64,000 bases of DNA from Lachnospiraceae bacterium (GCA_009911505.1 QXXL01000007.1:28095-92094), one strand, 5' to 3'; counted from the stretch's first letter, positions 54,224 through 63,786 are shown. Program-made: numbers and translations. Notes: generated from the sequence alone by a model not told the origin.

Positions 54224-55516
54224 TTAATTTGCTTGTATCCGTATAAAACCCTTTAATTTCTGCTTAAGGCTTTTTAAATAGCCCTTTTGCGGCACAGAAG
54301 CCTTCTTTTCTACCGGATCCTCTGCCAGATATATCTCCTTATTTACCAAATCCCTGCAATTCTTATGCTCGCCGTTTTCAAGCGCATGGATCGCATTTAA
54401 AATAAAATCGGACGACTCCTGTACATATCTGTGCCGCAATGCATCCACATCCGAAAAATCAATATCGGGCATTTGGATTGCCACATCCGGAGAATTTTTA
54501 AATACACGGCGGCCAGAAAGCCCAAATAACGCTAAAATAGAATCTATTTTATCCCCGCGGCGTGCACCTGCAAAAAATTGCCTGCCAAATATAATAGAAA
54601 AGCAGCATGCATGGAAAGAATTTGTAAAAATATAAGCCGCATTCTGCATATAGCCCAGCCACTCTTCAACGCCAATCCCGTAAACCACTTCATGATGCGT
54701 CCCCTTTGGGATATCTGCATCCTTCAAATCCTCGCTCAGCTCAATCACTTCCAGATTGTGGTGCGCCGCAAAACCTACTGCCGTTTTAACCAAGGCCCTC
54801 GATCGCTCCATGACAATATAGATAAGCACATACCCTTTTTGTTTTGGAGGCTTTGCCATCTCATAATAAAAGCTTTTCTCATGAAAAAAAACAGGATCGA
54901 GCACCAAAGCTACGGGAAGGTTAGAATTCTGGCGAATAAAATCCTGCAGGCTTTTCTCCCTCACGGACAGGTAGTCTATATCACTGATATAATCAAAAAA
55001 TTCTTTTGCCCTCTCCGCCGTATACTTCCGCGGCCCCCGGCTTGCGGCATAAGCTATTTTCTTTTTGCCTGCTAACTGTTTACAAGCCAGAAAAAAGCCA
55101 CGGTCAAACCCAAATCCAACATTGTCCTGCCAAATTACATCCGTTACGCAAATATAACAGTCAAAGCCCGGATCCTCCGTTTCCAAAAGCTCTGCTGTAT
55201 AGCACCGATCCGTTTTATGATAATATTTGCGGATAAATTCTTCAAATCGTTCGTACCGGATTTCCCGTTCATAAAACAGGTTTTTCCACTTCTTTAAAAC
55301 AGGCTTCCATTCTGACATCACCTTTTGGGGATGGTCTATATGATAAAACAAAGGATGCTTTACGTCATAATCCTCAAAATAGACAGGCTTATAATCAATG
55401 ATTGTACTCTCTATTCCATGATTTTTCAAAAATTGCCAGAACGCAAACGTATGCAGAGGAGAAGCAAAATTTAATACCCTCGTATGTGCATTAATTGACA
55501 GGATTCCGATTTTCAT
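54224..55516 (-). CDS. Polysaccharide pyruvyl transferase family protein
   Basis: A 430-residue cytoplasmic protein of the CsaB/WcaK-like family. The C-terminal half shows the donor-binding pattern YIFTNSFHACCFSIIFGR (about 277-294), and SVREKSLQDFI is near residue 180. Some members transfer ketal pyruvate, others act as sugar transferases, so the activity is uncertain. It is the promoter-proximal gene of the whole locus. ATG behind AGGGG. Confidence 0.85.
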   Translation of the reverse strand: MKIGILSINAHTRVLNFASPLHTFAFWQFLKNHGIESTIIDYKPVYFEDYDVKHPLFYHIDHPQKVMSEWKPVLKKWKNLFYEREIRYERFEEFIRKYYHKTDRCYTAELLETEDPGFDCYICVTDVIWQDNVGFGFDRGFFLACKQLAGKKKIAYAASRGPRKYTAERAKEFFDYISDIDYLSVREKSLQDFIRQNSNLPVALVLDPVFFHEKSFYYEMAKPPKQKGYVLIYIVMERSRALVKTAVGFAAHHNLEVIELSEDLKDADIPKGTHHEVVYGIGVEEWLGYMQNAAYIFTNSFHACCFSIIFGRQFFAGARRGDKIDSILALFGLSGRRVFKNSPDVAIQMPDIDFSDVDALRHRYVQESSDFILNAIHALENGEHKNCRDLVNKEIYLAEDPVEKKASVPQKGYLKSLKQKLKGFIRIQAN

Positions 55517-55546
55517 TAGGAGGGCCCCTTTCTTTATATAGGAAAT

Positions 55547-55575
55547 ATTCTAACGTATGTATGCGTGGTTGTCAA
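55547..55575 (-). promoter_or_regulatory. Main sigma-A promoter of the polysaccharide locus
   Basis: Minus-strand TTGACA (55570-55575, perfect) and TAGAAT (55547-55552), spacer 17, about 30 bases before the first gene of the locus. No invertible repeat flanks it, so simple phase-variable inversion is not suggested. Confidence 0.75.
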
Positions 55576-55627
55576 ATATAAGAGCATGTTCAATATCAAT
55601 AGTCTTCCCCAATAATCATATCCTAAC

Positions 55628-55670
55628 AAAAAAGGTTTACACAATCAGTTTTTTGATTATGCAAACCTTT
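55628..55670 (-). terminator. Rho-independent terminator of the CorA gene
   Basis: Long imperfect hairpin with AAAGGTTT (55631-55638) / AAACCTTT (55663-55670) and inner ATCA/TGAT pairs. On the minus strand it is followed by TTTTTTGTT. It separates the corA operon from the polysaccharide promoter. Confidence 0.8.
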
Positions 55671-55740
55671 CCGCTAAATTTATTACTGATATAAGTACGG
55701 CATCCAGATTAAGATGGCACGCTGCTTGACAAAAAAACCG

Positions 55741-56625
55741 CTAAAAAAACTTCTTCTTCTTAAAAAACAGCAAAATCACAACAATAATCGCCAGGCAAAC
55801 ACCGGATACCACCATATACCCATACTTCCAGTTAAGCTCCGGCATATTATAAAAATTCATCCCATACCATCCCGCTACCAATGTCAGGGGCAGAAATACC
55901 GTTGTAACCACCGTCAGCAAATTCATCACATTATTCTGCCGTATTGTGATTTCCGCCTGGTAAACATCCTGCACTTGCATCGCATATTCCCGCAGCGACT
56001 GCGCCTCCCCCTGCAGACGCTTCACGCGTTCCAAAAACCCCTTACCGGCCCGTTTCTGTTCTGTAAGGATTTCGGCAATATCTGTCATTTGCCCATAATA
56101 ACAATAAAAACGGGAAATCTCTTTTTTAATCCCAAGCATCCGGTAATGGAAATGTGTCGTATCCCCCTCCAGAACTGTTTCTTCCATACTGGCAATATCC
56201 CGCTCCAATTCCGCCAGATATAAAATATCCTGTTCCAGCGCCGCCATAAAAAAATCACTTAAAAACTTCTCCATCGTATACATTTTTTCCAAAGTGCGTT
56301 TTCTAAGGAGCGTAACCAAATCATCTACAAAGGAGCCTTCTTCTATAAAAATCAACCGATCCTTTAAAATATAAACGGCAAAATCGTAGTTTTTCCGCTC
56401 CTTTTTTTTCACTGGAATATGAAAAGTCCCAAAAAGATATGAGGCGTGGGACTCCAGTTTGCAAAAGAAAGCATCTTCTTCCTTTCTCCCAAGAGAAAAC
56501 GCCTCCTTAAGCGCGAGCTCCCCGCCCCATTCATCTTCATCAAAAACCGCAATCCCGCCGGGCATTTCCTCCCAGTCCGCACGGCTTACTTCCTGTATCC
56601 CGGTTTCGCCTATCCTATATAACAT
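55741..56625 (-). CDS. CorA-like divalent cation transporter
   Basis: A 294-residue protein: soluble N-terminal domain, long helices (about 140-230) and two C-terminal transmembrane helices separated by the family signature YGMNF, which here is followed by YNMPELNW. CorA channels bring in magnesium as pentamers. ATG at 56625 follows AAGGGG; an earlier in-frame start 12 codons upstream lacks a site. It lies downstream of ung on the same strand. Confidence 0.92.
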   Translation of the reverse strand: MLYRIGETGIQEVSRADWEEMPGGIAVFDEDEWGGELALKEAFSLGRKEEDAFFCKLESHASYLFGTFHIPVKKKERKNYDFAVYILKDRLIFIEEGSFVDDLVTLLRKRTLEKMYTMEKFLSDFFMAALEQDILYLAELERDIASMEETVLEGDTTHFHYRMLGIKKEISRFYCYYGQMTDIAEILTEQKRAGKGFLERVKRLQGEAQSLREYAMQVQDVYQAEITIRQNNVMNLLTVVTTVFLPLTLVAGWYGMNFYNMPELNWKYGYMVVSGVCLAIIVVILLFFKKKKFF

Positions 56626-56716
56626 TCCAAAAGAACCCCTTTTTTCATAGCTATATACCAAGGTTCCGGTTTTTATTCATATCTAAAATACCTTATAACT
56701 GTTCAAAGCGGCTATT

Positions 56717-57403
56717 TTAAACCGCTGCAGTATCATCAATCTGCCAATCGACAGGCTCTTCCCCGTGTTCCTCCAAAAAAGCATTTGCCTGGCTAAAATG
56801 CCTACAGCCAAAAAAACCGTTATAAGCCGACAATGGGCTTGGATGCGGCGCTTTTAAAATCAAGTGCTTGGGATTTGTAAGCATAGAAGCCTTTTTCTGT
56901 GCAGGCCTTCCCCAAAGCAAATAAACAATCGGCCGATCCTGCCCATTTACCGCCTGGATAATGGCATCTGTAAACTTCTCCCAGCCCTTCCCCTGATGGG
57001 AATTCGCCTGGTGTGCGCGTACCGTAAGAACCGTATTTAAAAGCAGGACTCCCTGATCTGCCCATTTTTTGAGATAGCCATGATTGGGGATTGTACATCC
57101 CAAATCATCATGCAGCTCCTGATAAATATTCTGCAGAGAAGGCGGTATCTTTTTCTGGGAAACAGGGACAGAAAAGCTAAGGCCGTGTGCCTGGTTAACA
57201 TTGTGGTATGGATCCTGCCCCAGCAAAAGTACTTTTACTTTGCTAAGCGGAGTGAAATGAAACGCATTAAATATGTCATCTGCCGGCGGATAAACTGCGC
57301 CTTTGCTGTATTCTTCTTTCACAAACCCATAGAGCTCACGATAATAGGGTTTTTTGAATTCTTCTGACACGGCTTCAAGCCAGTCATTTGTAATCATTCC
57401 CAT
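56717..57403 (-). CDS. ung: Uracil-DNA glycosylase, family 1
   Basis: A 228-residue enzyme that removes uracil from DNA to start base excision repair. The catalytic water-activating motif GQDPYHNVNQAHG is at about residues 62-74 and the Leu-loop motif HPSPLSAYNGFFG near residue 188. Length and motifs match the family well. ATG behind AGGAGG. Confidence 0.96.
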   Translation of the reverse strand: MGMITNDWLEAVSEEFKKPYYRELYGFVKEEYSKGAVYPPADDIFNAFHFTPLSKVKVLLLGQDPYHNVNQAHGLSFSVPVSQKKIPPSLQNIYQELHDDLGCTIPNHGYLKKWADQGVLLLNTVLTVRAHQANSHQGKGWEKFTDAIIQAVNGQDRPIVYLLWGRPAQKKASMLTNPKHLILKAPHPSPLSAYNGFFGCRHFSQANAFLEEHGEEPVDWQIDDTAAV

Positions 57404-57455
57404 AAAATAATCCTCCTTTGTACCGATATCGATGGCAGGGCAACAACCAATTATG

Positions 57456-58217
57456 CTACTTCCGGACGAAAACCCCTCTCTCCTCCAGATATTCCTTCAG
57501 CTCTGAAATCTCAAGCTCTTTATAGTGAAACAGTGAAGCCGCCAGCGCCGCATCTGCCTTTCCATCCGTAAGCGCCTCAAAAAAATGCTCCTTCGTACCG
57601 GCGCCACCGGATGCAATTACAGGAATGGACACGCATTCTGCAATCGTGCGCGTCAGTTCAATATCATACCCTGCCTTCGTACCATCACAGTCCATACTGG
57701 TAAGCAAAATCTCTCCAGCCCCCATACGCTCCGCCTGCATCGCCCATTCTACTGCATCCAGTCCCGTATCGATCCTGCCTCCATTCTTAAAAACGCCAAA
57801 GCCACTTTTATCATCCCTCCGCTTAGCGTCAATCGCGACCACGACACATTGGCTGCCAAACTTATCCGCCGCTTCTGAAATCAGCCCAGGGCGGTTTATT
57901 GCAGAAGAATTCACTGAGATTTTATCAGCCCCTTCCCGTAGCAGCGCTTTAAAATCCTCCACTGTCCGGATTCCTCCGCCAACTGTAAACGGGATAAATA
58001 CCTTTTCAGCTACCCGGCGCACCATATCCAACACTGTCCCCCGGTTATCCGAAGAGGCCGTTATATCCAAAAAAACAACTTCATCCGCGCCTGCCTTATC
58101 ATATGCCGCCGCGATTTCAACCGGATCCCCGGCATCCCTTAGGTTCACGAAATTAACGCCTTTTACCACCCTGCCTTTATTGACATCCAGACAAGGGATA
58201 ATCCTCTTAGTAAACAT
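57456..58217 (-). CDS. hisF: Imidazole glycerol phosphate synthase cyclase subunit
   Basis: A 253-residue TIM barrel. The catalytic Asp of the N-terminal strand is in [15 protein letters not shown] (about 6-20), and the second one is in [12 protein letters not shown]. Together with HisH it makes imidazole glycerol phosphate and AICAR in histidine synthesis. The ATG at 58217 overlaps the hisH stop (TGATG); the 28 extra upstream codons of the frame belong to hisH sequence. No other his genes are in the window. Confidence 0.96.
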   Translation of the reverse strand: MFTKRIIPCLDVNKGRVVKGVNFVNLRDAGDPVEIAAAYDKAGADEVVFLDITASSDNRGTVLDMVRRVAEKVFIPFTVGGGIRTVEDFKALLREGADKISVNSSAINRPGLISEAADKFGSQCVVVAIDAKRRDDKSGFGVFKNGGRIDTGLDAVEWAMQAERMGAGEILLTSMDCDGTKAGYDIELTRTIAECVSIPVIASGGAGTKEHFFEALTDGKADAALAASLFHYKELEISELKEYLEERGVFVRK

Positions 58218-58837
58218 CAGCCATCCCCCCTCTGTATAGCTGCAAAATTTGACAAGATCTTTAGTCCGGCCGCACTGCTCTTCTCCGGATGGAACTGGCA
58301 TGCAAATACGTTATTGCATTCCACGGAAGCGTGGATATATGTACCGTATTCCGTAGCCGCCGTAACAATCTTCTCATCTTTTGCTTTTAAATAATAGGAA
58401 TGCACAAAATATACATAGGATTCTGGCGCAATATCCAAAAACAGCCTGCCATTTCGCATCAACTGCAGGCTGTTCCATCCAATATGCGGTATTTTTAGAC
58501 CCTCTTTCTCCGGAATTTTGAGAATCTGACCCTCTAAAATACCAAGGCCCCTTACCCCTGGGCTTTCTTCGCTTTCCTCAAACAAAAGCTGCAGCCCCAG
58601 GCAAATACCCAGCAAAGGCTTTCCTTCTGCCACAGCTTCTTGCAACATCTTGTCTATTTCATATTTTTTTAACTGCCGCATTGCCGCACCAAACGAGCCG
58701 ACGCCAGGCAGAATCAGCTTATCTGCCTGTTCCACTTCGCGCCTGTCCCGTGTAATGATGCTTTCCTCCCCTAAAAACCCTAGCGCTTTTTCCACGCTTT
58801 TTAAGTTGCCGGCATCGTAATCTAAAATTGCAATCAT
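58217..58837 (-). CDS. hisH: Imidazole glycerol phosphate synthase glutaminase subunit
   Basis: A 206-residue class I glutamine amidotransferase. The nucleophile Cys lies in [11 protein letters not shown] (about residue 79) and the His/Glu pair near QFHPEKSS. It provides ammonia to HisF. It starts 12 bases after the stop of the Lys-rich membrane protein gene and overlaps hisF by one base, so the three are probably one operon. Confidence 0.96.
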   Translation of the reverse strand: MIAILDYDAGNLKSVEKALGFLGEESIITRDRREVEQADKLILPGVGSFGAAMRQLKKYEIDKMLQEAVAEGKPLLGICLGLQLLFEESEESPGVRGLGILEGQILKIPEKEGLKIPHIGWNSLQLMRNGRLFLDIAPESYVYFVHSYYLKAKDEKIVTAATEYGTYIHASVECNNVFACQFHPEKSSAAGLKILSNFAAIQRGDG

Positions 58838-58849
58838 ATAGTTTCCCCG

Positions 58850-60202
58850 TTATTTATCATTAAGCCCTAATGCTTTTACAATATTATAAATCCGAACCGT
58901 ATACTCCGTACGATCCTCCAGGCCGTAAATCTCCCGTGCGTCTTTGGCATTGACACCAAATTTCTCTGCTATCTGCGCTTCTGCCTGGGATGCTAAGACG
59001 TCGTATTCCGCCTGCGCGCCGTATTCCGAAGCTTCACTATAATTGGCGTCATACCTTCCCAATGCGCAGATATATGCATCCAATGCCATCGTAAACTGTT
59101 TGTTGTCATACAATGCATTGCCTTTGTTGATTTCACCCTGAACCCCGGCAAGCAATGTTACCCGCCCGTTAAACTCGGTATCTTCTTCCTTGGCCTTTAA
59201 GCCTGCCATCTGGCGGTATGCTTCCACATAATCCTGGGAATTATATGCCTGCTTTGCCGCGGCTATGCTGGAAGAATAACCCGTCAGGTTCGAGCTAATC
59301 AGCACAAACGCCCCTGCTGAGACGGCCATAATAAAGATTAGGATCACTGGCACCTTGGGAAGCGGCGGAGATAAATCCACTTCCTTTGGTTTCTTAGGAG
59401 CCTTCTCTTTCTTGGGTTTTTCTTTTTTAGGTTTTTTCTCTTTTTTAGGTTTTTTCTCTTTTGGTTTTTTCTCTTTTGGCTTCTTTTCTTTTTTCATTTT
59501 CTTCTCTTTTTTCTTTTTCCCTTTTTGCTTTTCTGTTGGTGCGGGCGCAGGTTCGTCTGCACCTGCCATATCAAGTTCCTGTAAAATCTGAAGCTGCTCA
59601 TCGTCTAAGCCAGAATAGCCGGCTTCCTCCGAAGCGCTTTTTGTCTCAGCCGGCCCTTCTTTCTCCTGCGGCAGTTCATCCTCGTCTTCGCCAAACAGCG
59701 CCGAACCAAGCTTTTTAAAAAATCCTGTTTTTTTCTTCTTATCGGGCTTTTCTTTCCGGCTGCTGTTTTCTTCTTCCAGCAGTTCGTCCAGCTGTGCCAT
59801 ATCTTCCACAAGCTCTACTTTTGGCTGCTCTTCCTTTTGCTTTACTTCTTCCGTCCAGGTATCGTCAGCCAGCGTATTGATTTCAAATCCGTCTTCTTCC
59901 GGTTCCACAGGGCTGTCTGCAGGCTCATCCCCCGGTTCACTGCCGGGCTGTTCGTTTATATTGTTGATAATGCCTTCCAAATCGTCAAAAAAGCTGTCGT
60001 CTGCCCCGTTTGTATCCCCGGAACCTTCCAAATCAGCTTCAAAATCTGAAATAAAGCCATCCTTGCCCACACCGCTTAATTCCTGTTCAAAATCTTCTTC
60101 AAAATCAGCAGTCCTTTTGCGTCTTTTCCTCTTCGATTCTGCTTTCCTCTCTGGAGTAACATTATTCAATAAAGAGTCAAGATAATCCTCAGTTCTGCTC
60201 AC
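58850..60202 (-). CDS. Uncharacterised membrane protein with acidic N-terminus and Lys-rich repeats
   Basis: A 450-residue protein with no family I recognise. The N-terminal 200 residues are acidic and low in complexity. Residues about 220-275 are repeated KPKEK/KKPK units. One transmembrane helix follows (about 285-305), then a helical, TPR-like outer part (about 310-440: AKQAYNSQDYVEAYRQ, ALDAYICALGRYDANYSEA). This gives a cytoplasmic charged arm and an extracellular repeat domain. GTG start six bases after GGAGGG. Confidence 0.72.
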   Translation of the reverse strand: MSRTEDYLDSLLNNVTPERKAESKRKRRKRTADFEEDFEQELSGVGKDGFISDFEADLEGSGDTNGADDSFFDDLEGIINNINEQPGSEPGDEPADSPVEPEEDGFEINTLADDTWTEEVKQKEEQPKVELVEDMAQLDELLEEENSSRKEKPDKKKKTGFFKKLGSALFGEDEDELPQEKEGPAETKSASEEAGYSGLDDEQLQILQELDMAGADEPAPAPTEKQKGKKKKEKKMKKEKKPKEKKPKEKKPKKEKKPKKEKPKKEKAPKKPKEVDLSPPLPKVPVILIFIMAVSAGAFVLISSNLTGYSSSIAAAKQAYNSQDYVEAYRQMAGLKAKEEDTEFNGRVTLLAGVQGEINKGNALYDNKQFTMALDAYICALGRYDANYSEASEYGAQAEYDVLASQAEAQIAEKFGVNAKDAREIYGLEDRTEYTVRIYNIVKALGLNDK

Positions 60203-60230
60203 AGCAATCCCTCCTGTATGAAACCCATCA

Positions 60231-60257
60231 AGGGATGTGATGGTGTATCACATCCCT
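60231..60257. other. Perfect 11-base inverted repeat after cheV
   Basis: AGGGATGTGAT (60231-60241) and ATCACATCCCT (60247-60257) with a five-base loop, in the 58-base gap between cheV and the Lys-rich protein gene. No T tract follows on either strand, so it is not a standard terminator; it may be an RNA-processing hairpin. Confidence 0.5.
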
Positions 60258-60260
60258 CAA

Positions 60261-61193
60261 CTATTCTAATCCTTCTGCTCCTATGGCTCCTCTGTTTGCT
60301 TCAATCAGCGCGTCAATCGTCCGGACCAAATCACCTATTTCTGGTTTGGTCAACTGCGCATCCGCACCAAGCTGTTCCCCTTTGCGGCGCATTTCGTCGT
60401 TGACAAGGGAAGAAAAAATAATCAGTGGTATGTGTTTTAATTCTTCGTCTGTCTTCATTAGCTTAGTCAAGCGGTGCCCATCCATTAACGGCATCTCAAT
60501 ATCCGTAATGACACAATGTACCATATCGTCAAGCGTGCCGTTTTGCTTATATTCACATACGTGATCCCACGCTTCCTGCCCGTTCGCTGTAACAATAATC
60601 TTTGTATATCCCGCCTTCTTTAAACAATCCGTGATCAGCTTGCTTAAGAACGGTGAATCCTCAGCCACCAATATTTGGCAGTCCCTGCGTTCCCTGCCCT
60701 GGTATTCTTCCACATCGGAAATCTTAAGCCCTGTTTCCGGGCTGATATCCGTTACAATCCGCTCAAAATCCAAAATGACAATCAGGTTATCCTGCAGCTT
60801 TACAACACCAGTCGATACCCCGCTGTCGTTGTTAATCGTAGAGTCCGGCTTGATGATGCTCTGCCAGGATACCCTGTGGATGCCAAGCACTTCATCCACA
60901 TGAAAAGCGACATTTAGCTTGTTAAAATTTGTAATGATAAATAAACCTTTTTTCTCGTCATCATTCTCCGGGATACCAATACACCGCTTAAGGCTGATAA
61001 CTGTAATCATAATATCCCTTGGCATGAAAATGCCCTCTACACTTGGATTGGAATGCGGTATCGGCGTAACCGGCTGGTATGATAAAATCTCGCGGATCTT
61101 TGCGACATTAATACCATAGCGGTTGCCCCCCAACGTAAATTCCAGTATTTCCAGTTCGTTTGTTCCACTTTCCAACAGTATGTTTGAATCCAT
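60261..61193 (-). CDS. cheV: Chemotaxis coupling protein CheV
   Basis: A 310-residue fusion of a CheW domain (about 12-155) and a response-regulator receiver (about 172-300). The receiver has the acidic pair VAEDSPFLSKL, the phospho-acceptor Asp in VITDIEMPLMDG and the Lys in QLTKPE. CheV couples receptors to CheA and helps adaptation. No other chemotaxis or flagellar gene is in this window. ATG at 61193 follows GGGAGGG; an earlier start 20 codons upstream overlaps the promoter transcript region. Confidence 0.93.
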   Translation of the reverse strand: MDSNILLESGTNELEILEFTLGGNRYGINVAKIREILSYQPVTPIPHSNPSVEGIFMPRDIMITVISLKRCIGIPENDDEKKGLFIITNFNKLNVAFHVDEVLGIHRVSWQSIIKPDSTINNDSGVSTGVVKLQDNLIVILDFERIVTDISPETGLKISDVEEYQGRERRDCQILVAEDSPFLSKLITDCLKKAGYTKIIVTANGQEAWDHVCEYKQNGTLDDMVHCVITDIEMPLMDGHRLTKLMKTDEELKHIPLIIFSSLVNDEMRRKGEQLGADAQLTKPEIGDLVRTIDALIEANRGAIGAEGLE

Positions 61194-61241
61194 AGCTTTT
61201 CCCTCCCGGCACACATATGTTTCTGCGTTCTCAATGTATCC

Positions 61242-61269
61242 ATTATAACACAAATAAGGCCATTGTATA
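61242..61269 (-). promoter_or_regulatory. Extended -10 promoter of cheV
   Basis: Minus-strand TGTTATAAT (TATAAT at 61242-61247) with a weaker TATACA -35 box (61264-61269), spacer 16. Confidence 0.55.
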
Positions 61270-61286
61270 TTATTTTTTTAAGTTTT

Positions 61287-62048
61287 TTATAATTTAATCG
61301 TATTCTGGCTGCCGTTCATTGTGACTTTCAGCGAAAGATCAGAAACCGCACTTATCTCTTGTGGGATCTCAAACAATAACACCGTATCGCCCGACTCCCC
61401 CGCCAAGAGGCTGCCCTGGAATGTAGACAGATCGTTCGGAAGAATTGTCGTCTGTGCCGCTGCCGTATACTCCCCATTCACCGTCACCGAAAATGCTGGG
61501 GTCATCGCTAATATATCAATGGCAAGATCTTCGGACGACTGGTTCACAAGCTTCACATTCAGTACCAAAAGCTGTGAGCCGGGCGGTGCGTCAACAGCAT
61601 AAGATGCGGACTTTTCATATGTAGCGCACAGGCTGCTTCCCATAAAATCTGCACGTATCACACCCAAATCAAGCGCTTCTCCGATGGTAGACGAGCTTTC
61701 TGTTTCCTGGCCCTGCGGTGCGGACGGGCTGCCGGCATTTTCCGCTCCATCCTGAGAATCGTCTGTCTTTGGTGCAGCATCCGTATTCCCGGCAGCCCCA
61801 TCTTCCGGGGGCGTCTGCACATCCTGCGCCTTCTCCTGCGTATCTGTACCTTCCTCCAGAATATCCTTCCTTACAAACACTTCCCCGTCTTTCTGGAAAT
61901 TGTTAAATTTTGCCACCGCATGCGAAGCGTAGCTGACAACCGCCTCCTGTTCCTCAGGTGTCATTTCATAAAGGGCTTCTCCACAGCCGCCCAGTGTAAC
62001 AGCCGCCGCAACCAGCGTTGCAGCAATCTTCATCTTTGAACCTTTCAT
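61287..62048 (-). CDS. Lipoprotein with DUF5067/DUF4352-like C-terminal domain
   Basis: A 253-residue predicted lipoprotein with lipobox TLGGC (Cys22). A low-complexity Gln/Asp/Pro-rich linker (about 75-125) joins to an Ig-like C-terminal domain (about 130-250; LLVLNVKLVNQSSEDLAI, GESGDTVLLFEIP) like those of DUF4352 telokin-type proteins. Function unknown; such domains often bind partners at the cell surface. ATG at 62048 after GGAGG; an extended -10 box is at 62084-62089. Confidence 0.78.
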   Translation of the reverse strand: MKGSKMKIAATLVAAAVTLGGCGEALYEMTPEEQEAVVSYASHAVAKFNNFQKDGEVFVRKDILEEGTDTQEKAQDVQTPPEDGAAGNTDAAPKTDDSQDGAENAGSPSAPQGQETESSSTIGEALDLGVIRADFMGSSLCATYEKSASYAVDAPPGSQLLVLNVKLVNQSSEDLAIDILAMTPAFSVTVNGEYTAAAQTTILPNDLSTFQGSLLAGESGDTVLLFEIPQEISAVSDLSLKVTMNGSQNTIKL

Positions 62049-62083
62049 CCTCTGCCTCCACTGCATAAACTTGATCTGTAAAA

Positions 62084-62089
62084 ATTATA
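62084..62089 (-). promoter_or_regulatory. Possible extended -10 promoter of the lipoprotein gene
   Basis: Minus-strand TGTTATAAT; no convincing -35 box. Confidence 0.35.
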
Positions 62090-62124
62090 ACAATTTTAAC
62101 ATTTTTTTGGGGAATGGGCAACTG

Positions 62125-63624
62125 TTAATTATTTTTTGTATCTAATTCAAACCAAAATTCCACGCCGTCCGTATGGTTTATCACACCGCATTCCCGGTGG
62201 AAGGAGTCCATAATAGCCTTAACAATCGAAAGCCCTATCCCACTGCCGCCGTATTCCCTGGTCCTTGCCTTATCCACCTTATAGAATTTCACCCAGATAT
62301 TCCCGATATCTTCAGCCGGAATAGGCTTGCCGGTATTAAAAACGCTCACACGGACATAATCCCCGTTCTGCGTATACTTAATATCAATCCTCTTTTCAAA
62401 ATCAGTATGATGGATAGCATTGCTCAAATAATTCGTAACAACCTCTTCCACCTTAAATTCGTCCGCCCATACATACATCGGCATATCCGTGTTAAATGTG
62501 AGGCTGATCCCGTTTTGTTTTAACAAAATAGAAGATGCCTGGATAACGCCCCGTATCAATTCCGTCAAATCAAACCTTTCCATCGCCACTGTATCATTCC
62601 CAAACTCAAGCTGGTTTAATGTGAGGAGCTTTTTAACCATCTGGTTCATTTTATCCGTTTCATCCATAATGACCTCACAATAAAAATTCCTGCTCTCTTC
62701 GTCATCATTGATGCATTCCTGCAGCCCCTCCGCGTACCCCTGGATTAATGCAAGCGGGGTCTTTAGCTCATGGGAAACATTAGAAAGGAAATCCTTTCGC
62801 ATTTCATCGATCTTAGTCTTCTTTTCAATGTCCATCTGCAGCTCGTTATTGGCGCTTTTAAGCTCCGAAATCGTGCTTTTAAGCGTTTCTGACATCTGGT
62901 TGATATGCTCGCCTAAAAGGTCTATTTCATTTTCCCCCTTGCCATTGTACTTGGCATTAAAATCGAGGTTCGTCATACGCCTGGAAATTTCAGTAAGCTC
63001 AAGAATAGGCCTTGCAATTTTGCGGGAAACAAAAATACTAATAACAACGCTTAAAATAACAGCTGCAATTCCAATATATGATAAGAGGCGGTTAGAAATC
63101 CCAGCGCTCTCGCGGATACTCTCAAGCGCCGTCCTCATAAAAATCACATTGCCGTCCGCTAATGTACCGCACAGCACCAGGTACTCAGACTTATGCCTTG
63201 TATCCACCTGGCGTAACAAAAAATAGTTGTTGGTCTTTTCAAGCAGCTCCGTAGAAGTCCCCTTAGAACTAGAAAAGAGCACATCCATAAACTGTATGCG
63301 AAGCGACTCAGTATCATTAACGGAAGTCCTTATCACCGTACCGTCCGCACTGATAATTAAAATTGCAATATTGCCATTTTCGCAAATTTTCTCAAAACCG
63401 ACATCAAACCCAGCGCTGTCCAATATGCCAGCCGCGCTTTTGGCATCAATAGTAGAAAAGCCTTCCAGCATGGCATTCTGCTTGTTATAAATGTAGTAAT
63501 CCTCCAAAAAAGTATTATTCAAAAACCAGCAGAGCAGCACAGTACCCGCTACCATGCCCAAAATCGTACCTGTATACTGCAAAGTAAGGGAATGTTTTAC
63601 TTGTTTGTTCCTGATATCACGCAC
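62125..63624 (-). CDS. Membrane sensor histidine kinase
   Basis: A 499-residue two-component kinase: transmembrane helix 1 (about 16-38), an extracellular sensor domain, helix 2 (about 178-200), HAMP (about 202-255), HisKA with the phospho-His in SNVSHELKTPLALIQ, and a HATPase domain with N-box NYLSNAIHH and G boxes up to YGGSGIGLSIVK. The signal is unknown. No response regulator gene is visible; it may lie beyond the window. The best start is GTG at 63624 (AAGGAG nine bases upstream); an ATG nine codons earlier has no ribosome site. Confidence 0.92.
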   Translation of the reverse strand: MRDIRNKQVKHSLTLQYTGTILGMVAGTVLLCWFLNNTFLEDYYIYNKQNAMLEGFSTIDAKSAAGILDSAGFDVGFEKICENGNIAILIISADGTVIRTSVNDTESLRIQFMDVLFSSSKGTSTELLEKTNNYFLLRQVDTRHKSEYLVLCGTLADGNVIFMRTALESIRESAGISNRLLSYIGIAAVILSVVISIFVSRKIARPILELTEISRRMTNLDFNAKYNGKGENEIDLLGEHINQMSETLKSTISELKSANNELQMDIEKKTKIDEMRKDFLSNVSHELKTPLALIQGYAEGLQECINDDEESRNFYCEVIMDETDKMNQMVKKLLTLNQLEFGNDTVAMERFDLTELIRGVIQASSILLKQNGISLTFNTDMPMYVWADEFKVEEVVTNYLSNAIHHTDFEKRIDIKYTQNGDYVRVSVFNTGKPIPAEDIGNIWVKFYKVDKARTREYGGSGIGLSIVKAIMDSFHRECGVINHTDGVEFWFELDTKNN

Positions 63625-63663
63625 TTTAATATTCTCCTTGGGATTTATCATCTGATATTATAT

Positions 63664-63692
63664 ATTTTAACAGAGATAAGGAAGGGGTTCAA
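63664..63692 (-). promoter_or_regulatory. Sigma-A promoter of the histidine kinase gene
   Basis: Minus-strand TTGAAC (63687-63692) and TAAAAT (63664-63669), spacer 17, about 40 bases before the GTG start. This suggests the kinase can be transcribed apart from any upstream regulator gene. Confidence 0.7.
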
Positions 63693-63747
63693 TTGGTTTC
63701 ACAGTAAATACACAGTTGCGGGCTATGCCATAAAACCCTTCCCCTGT

Positions 63748-63786
63748 CTGACGGACCTTCCGTCAGCCACCCTTTAACACGCTCTA
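63748..63786. repeat. Hairpin plus dispersed repeat copy
   Basis: CTGACGGA (63748-63755) / TCCGTCAG (63759-63766) is a tight 8-base hairpin. Ten bases on is AACACGCTCTA (63776-63786), the minus-strand copy of TAGAGCGTGTT found at 9644 and 21357. Confidence 0.55.
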
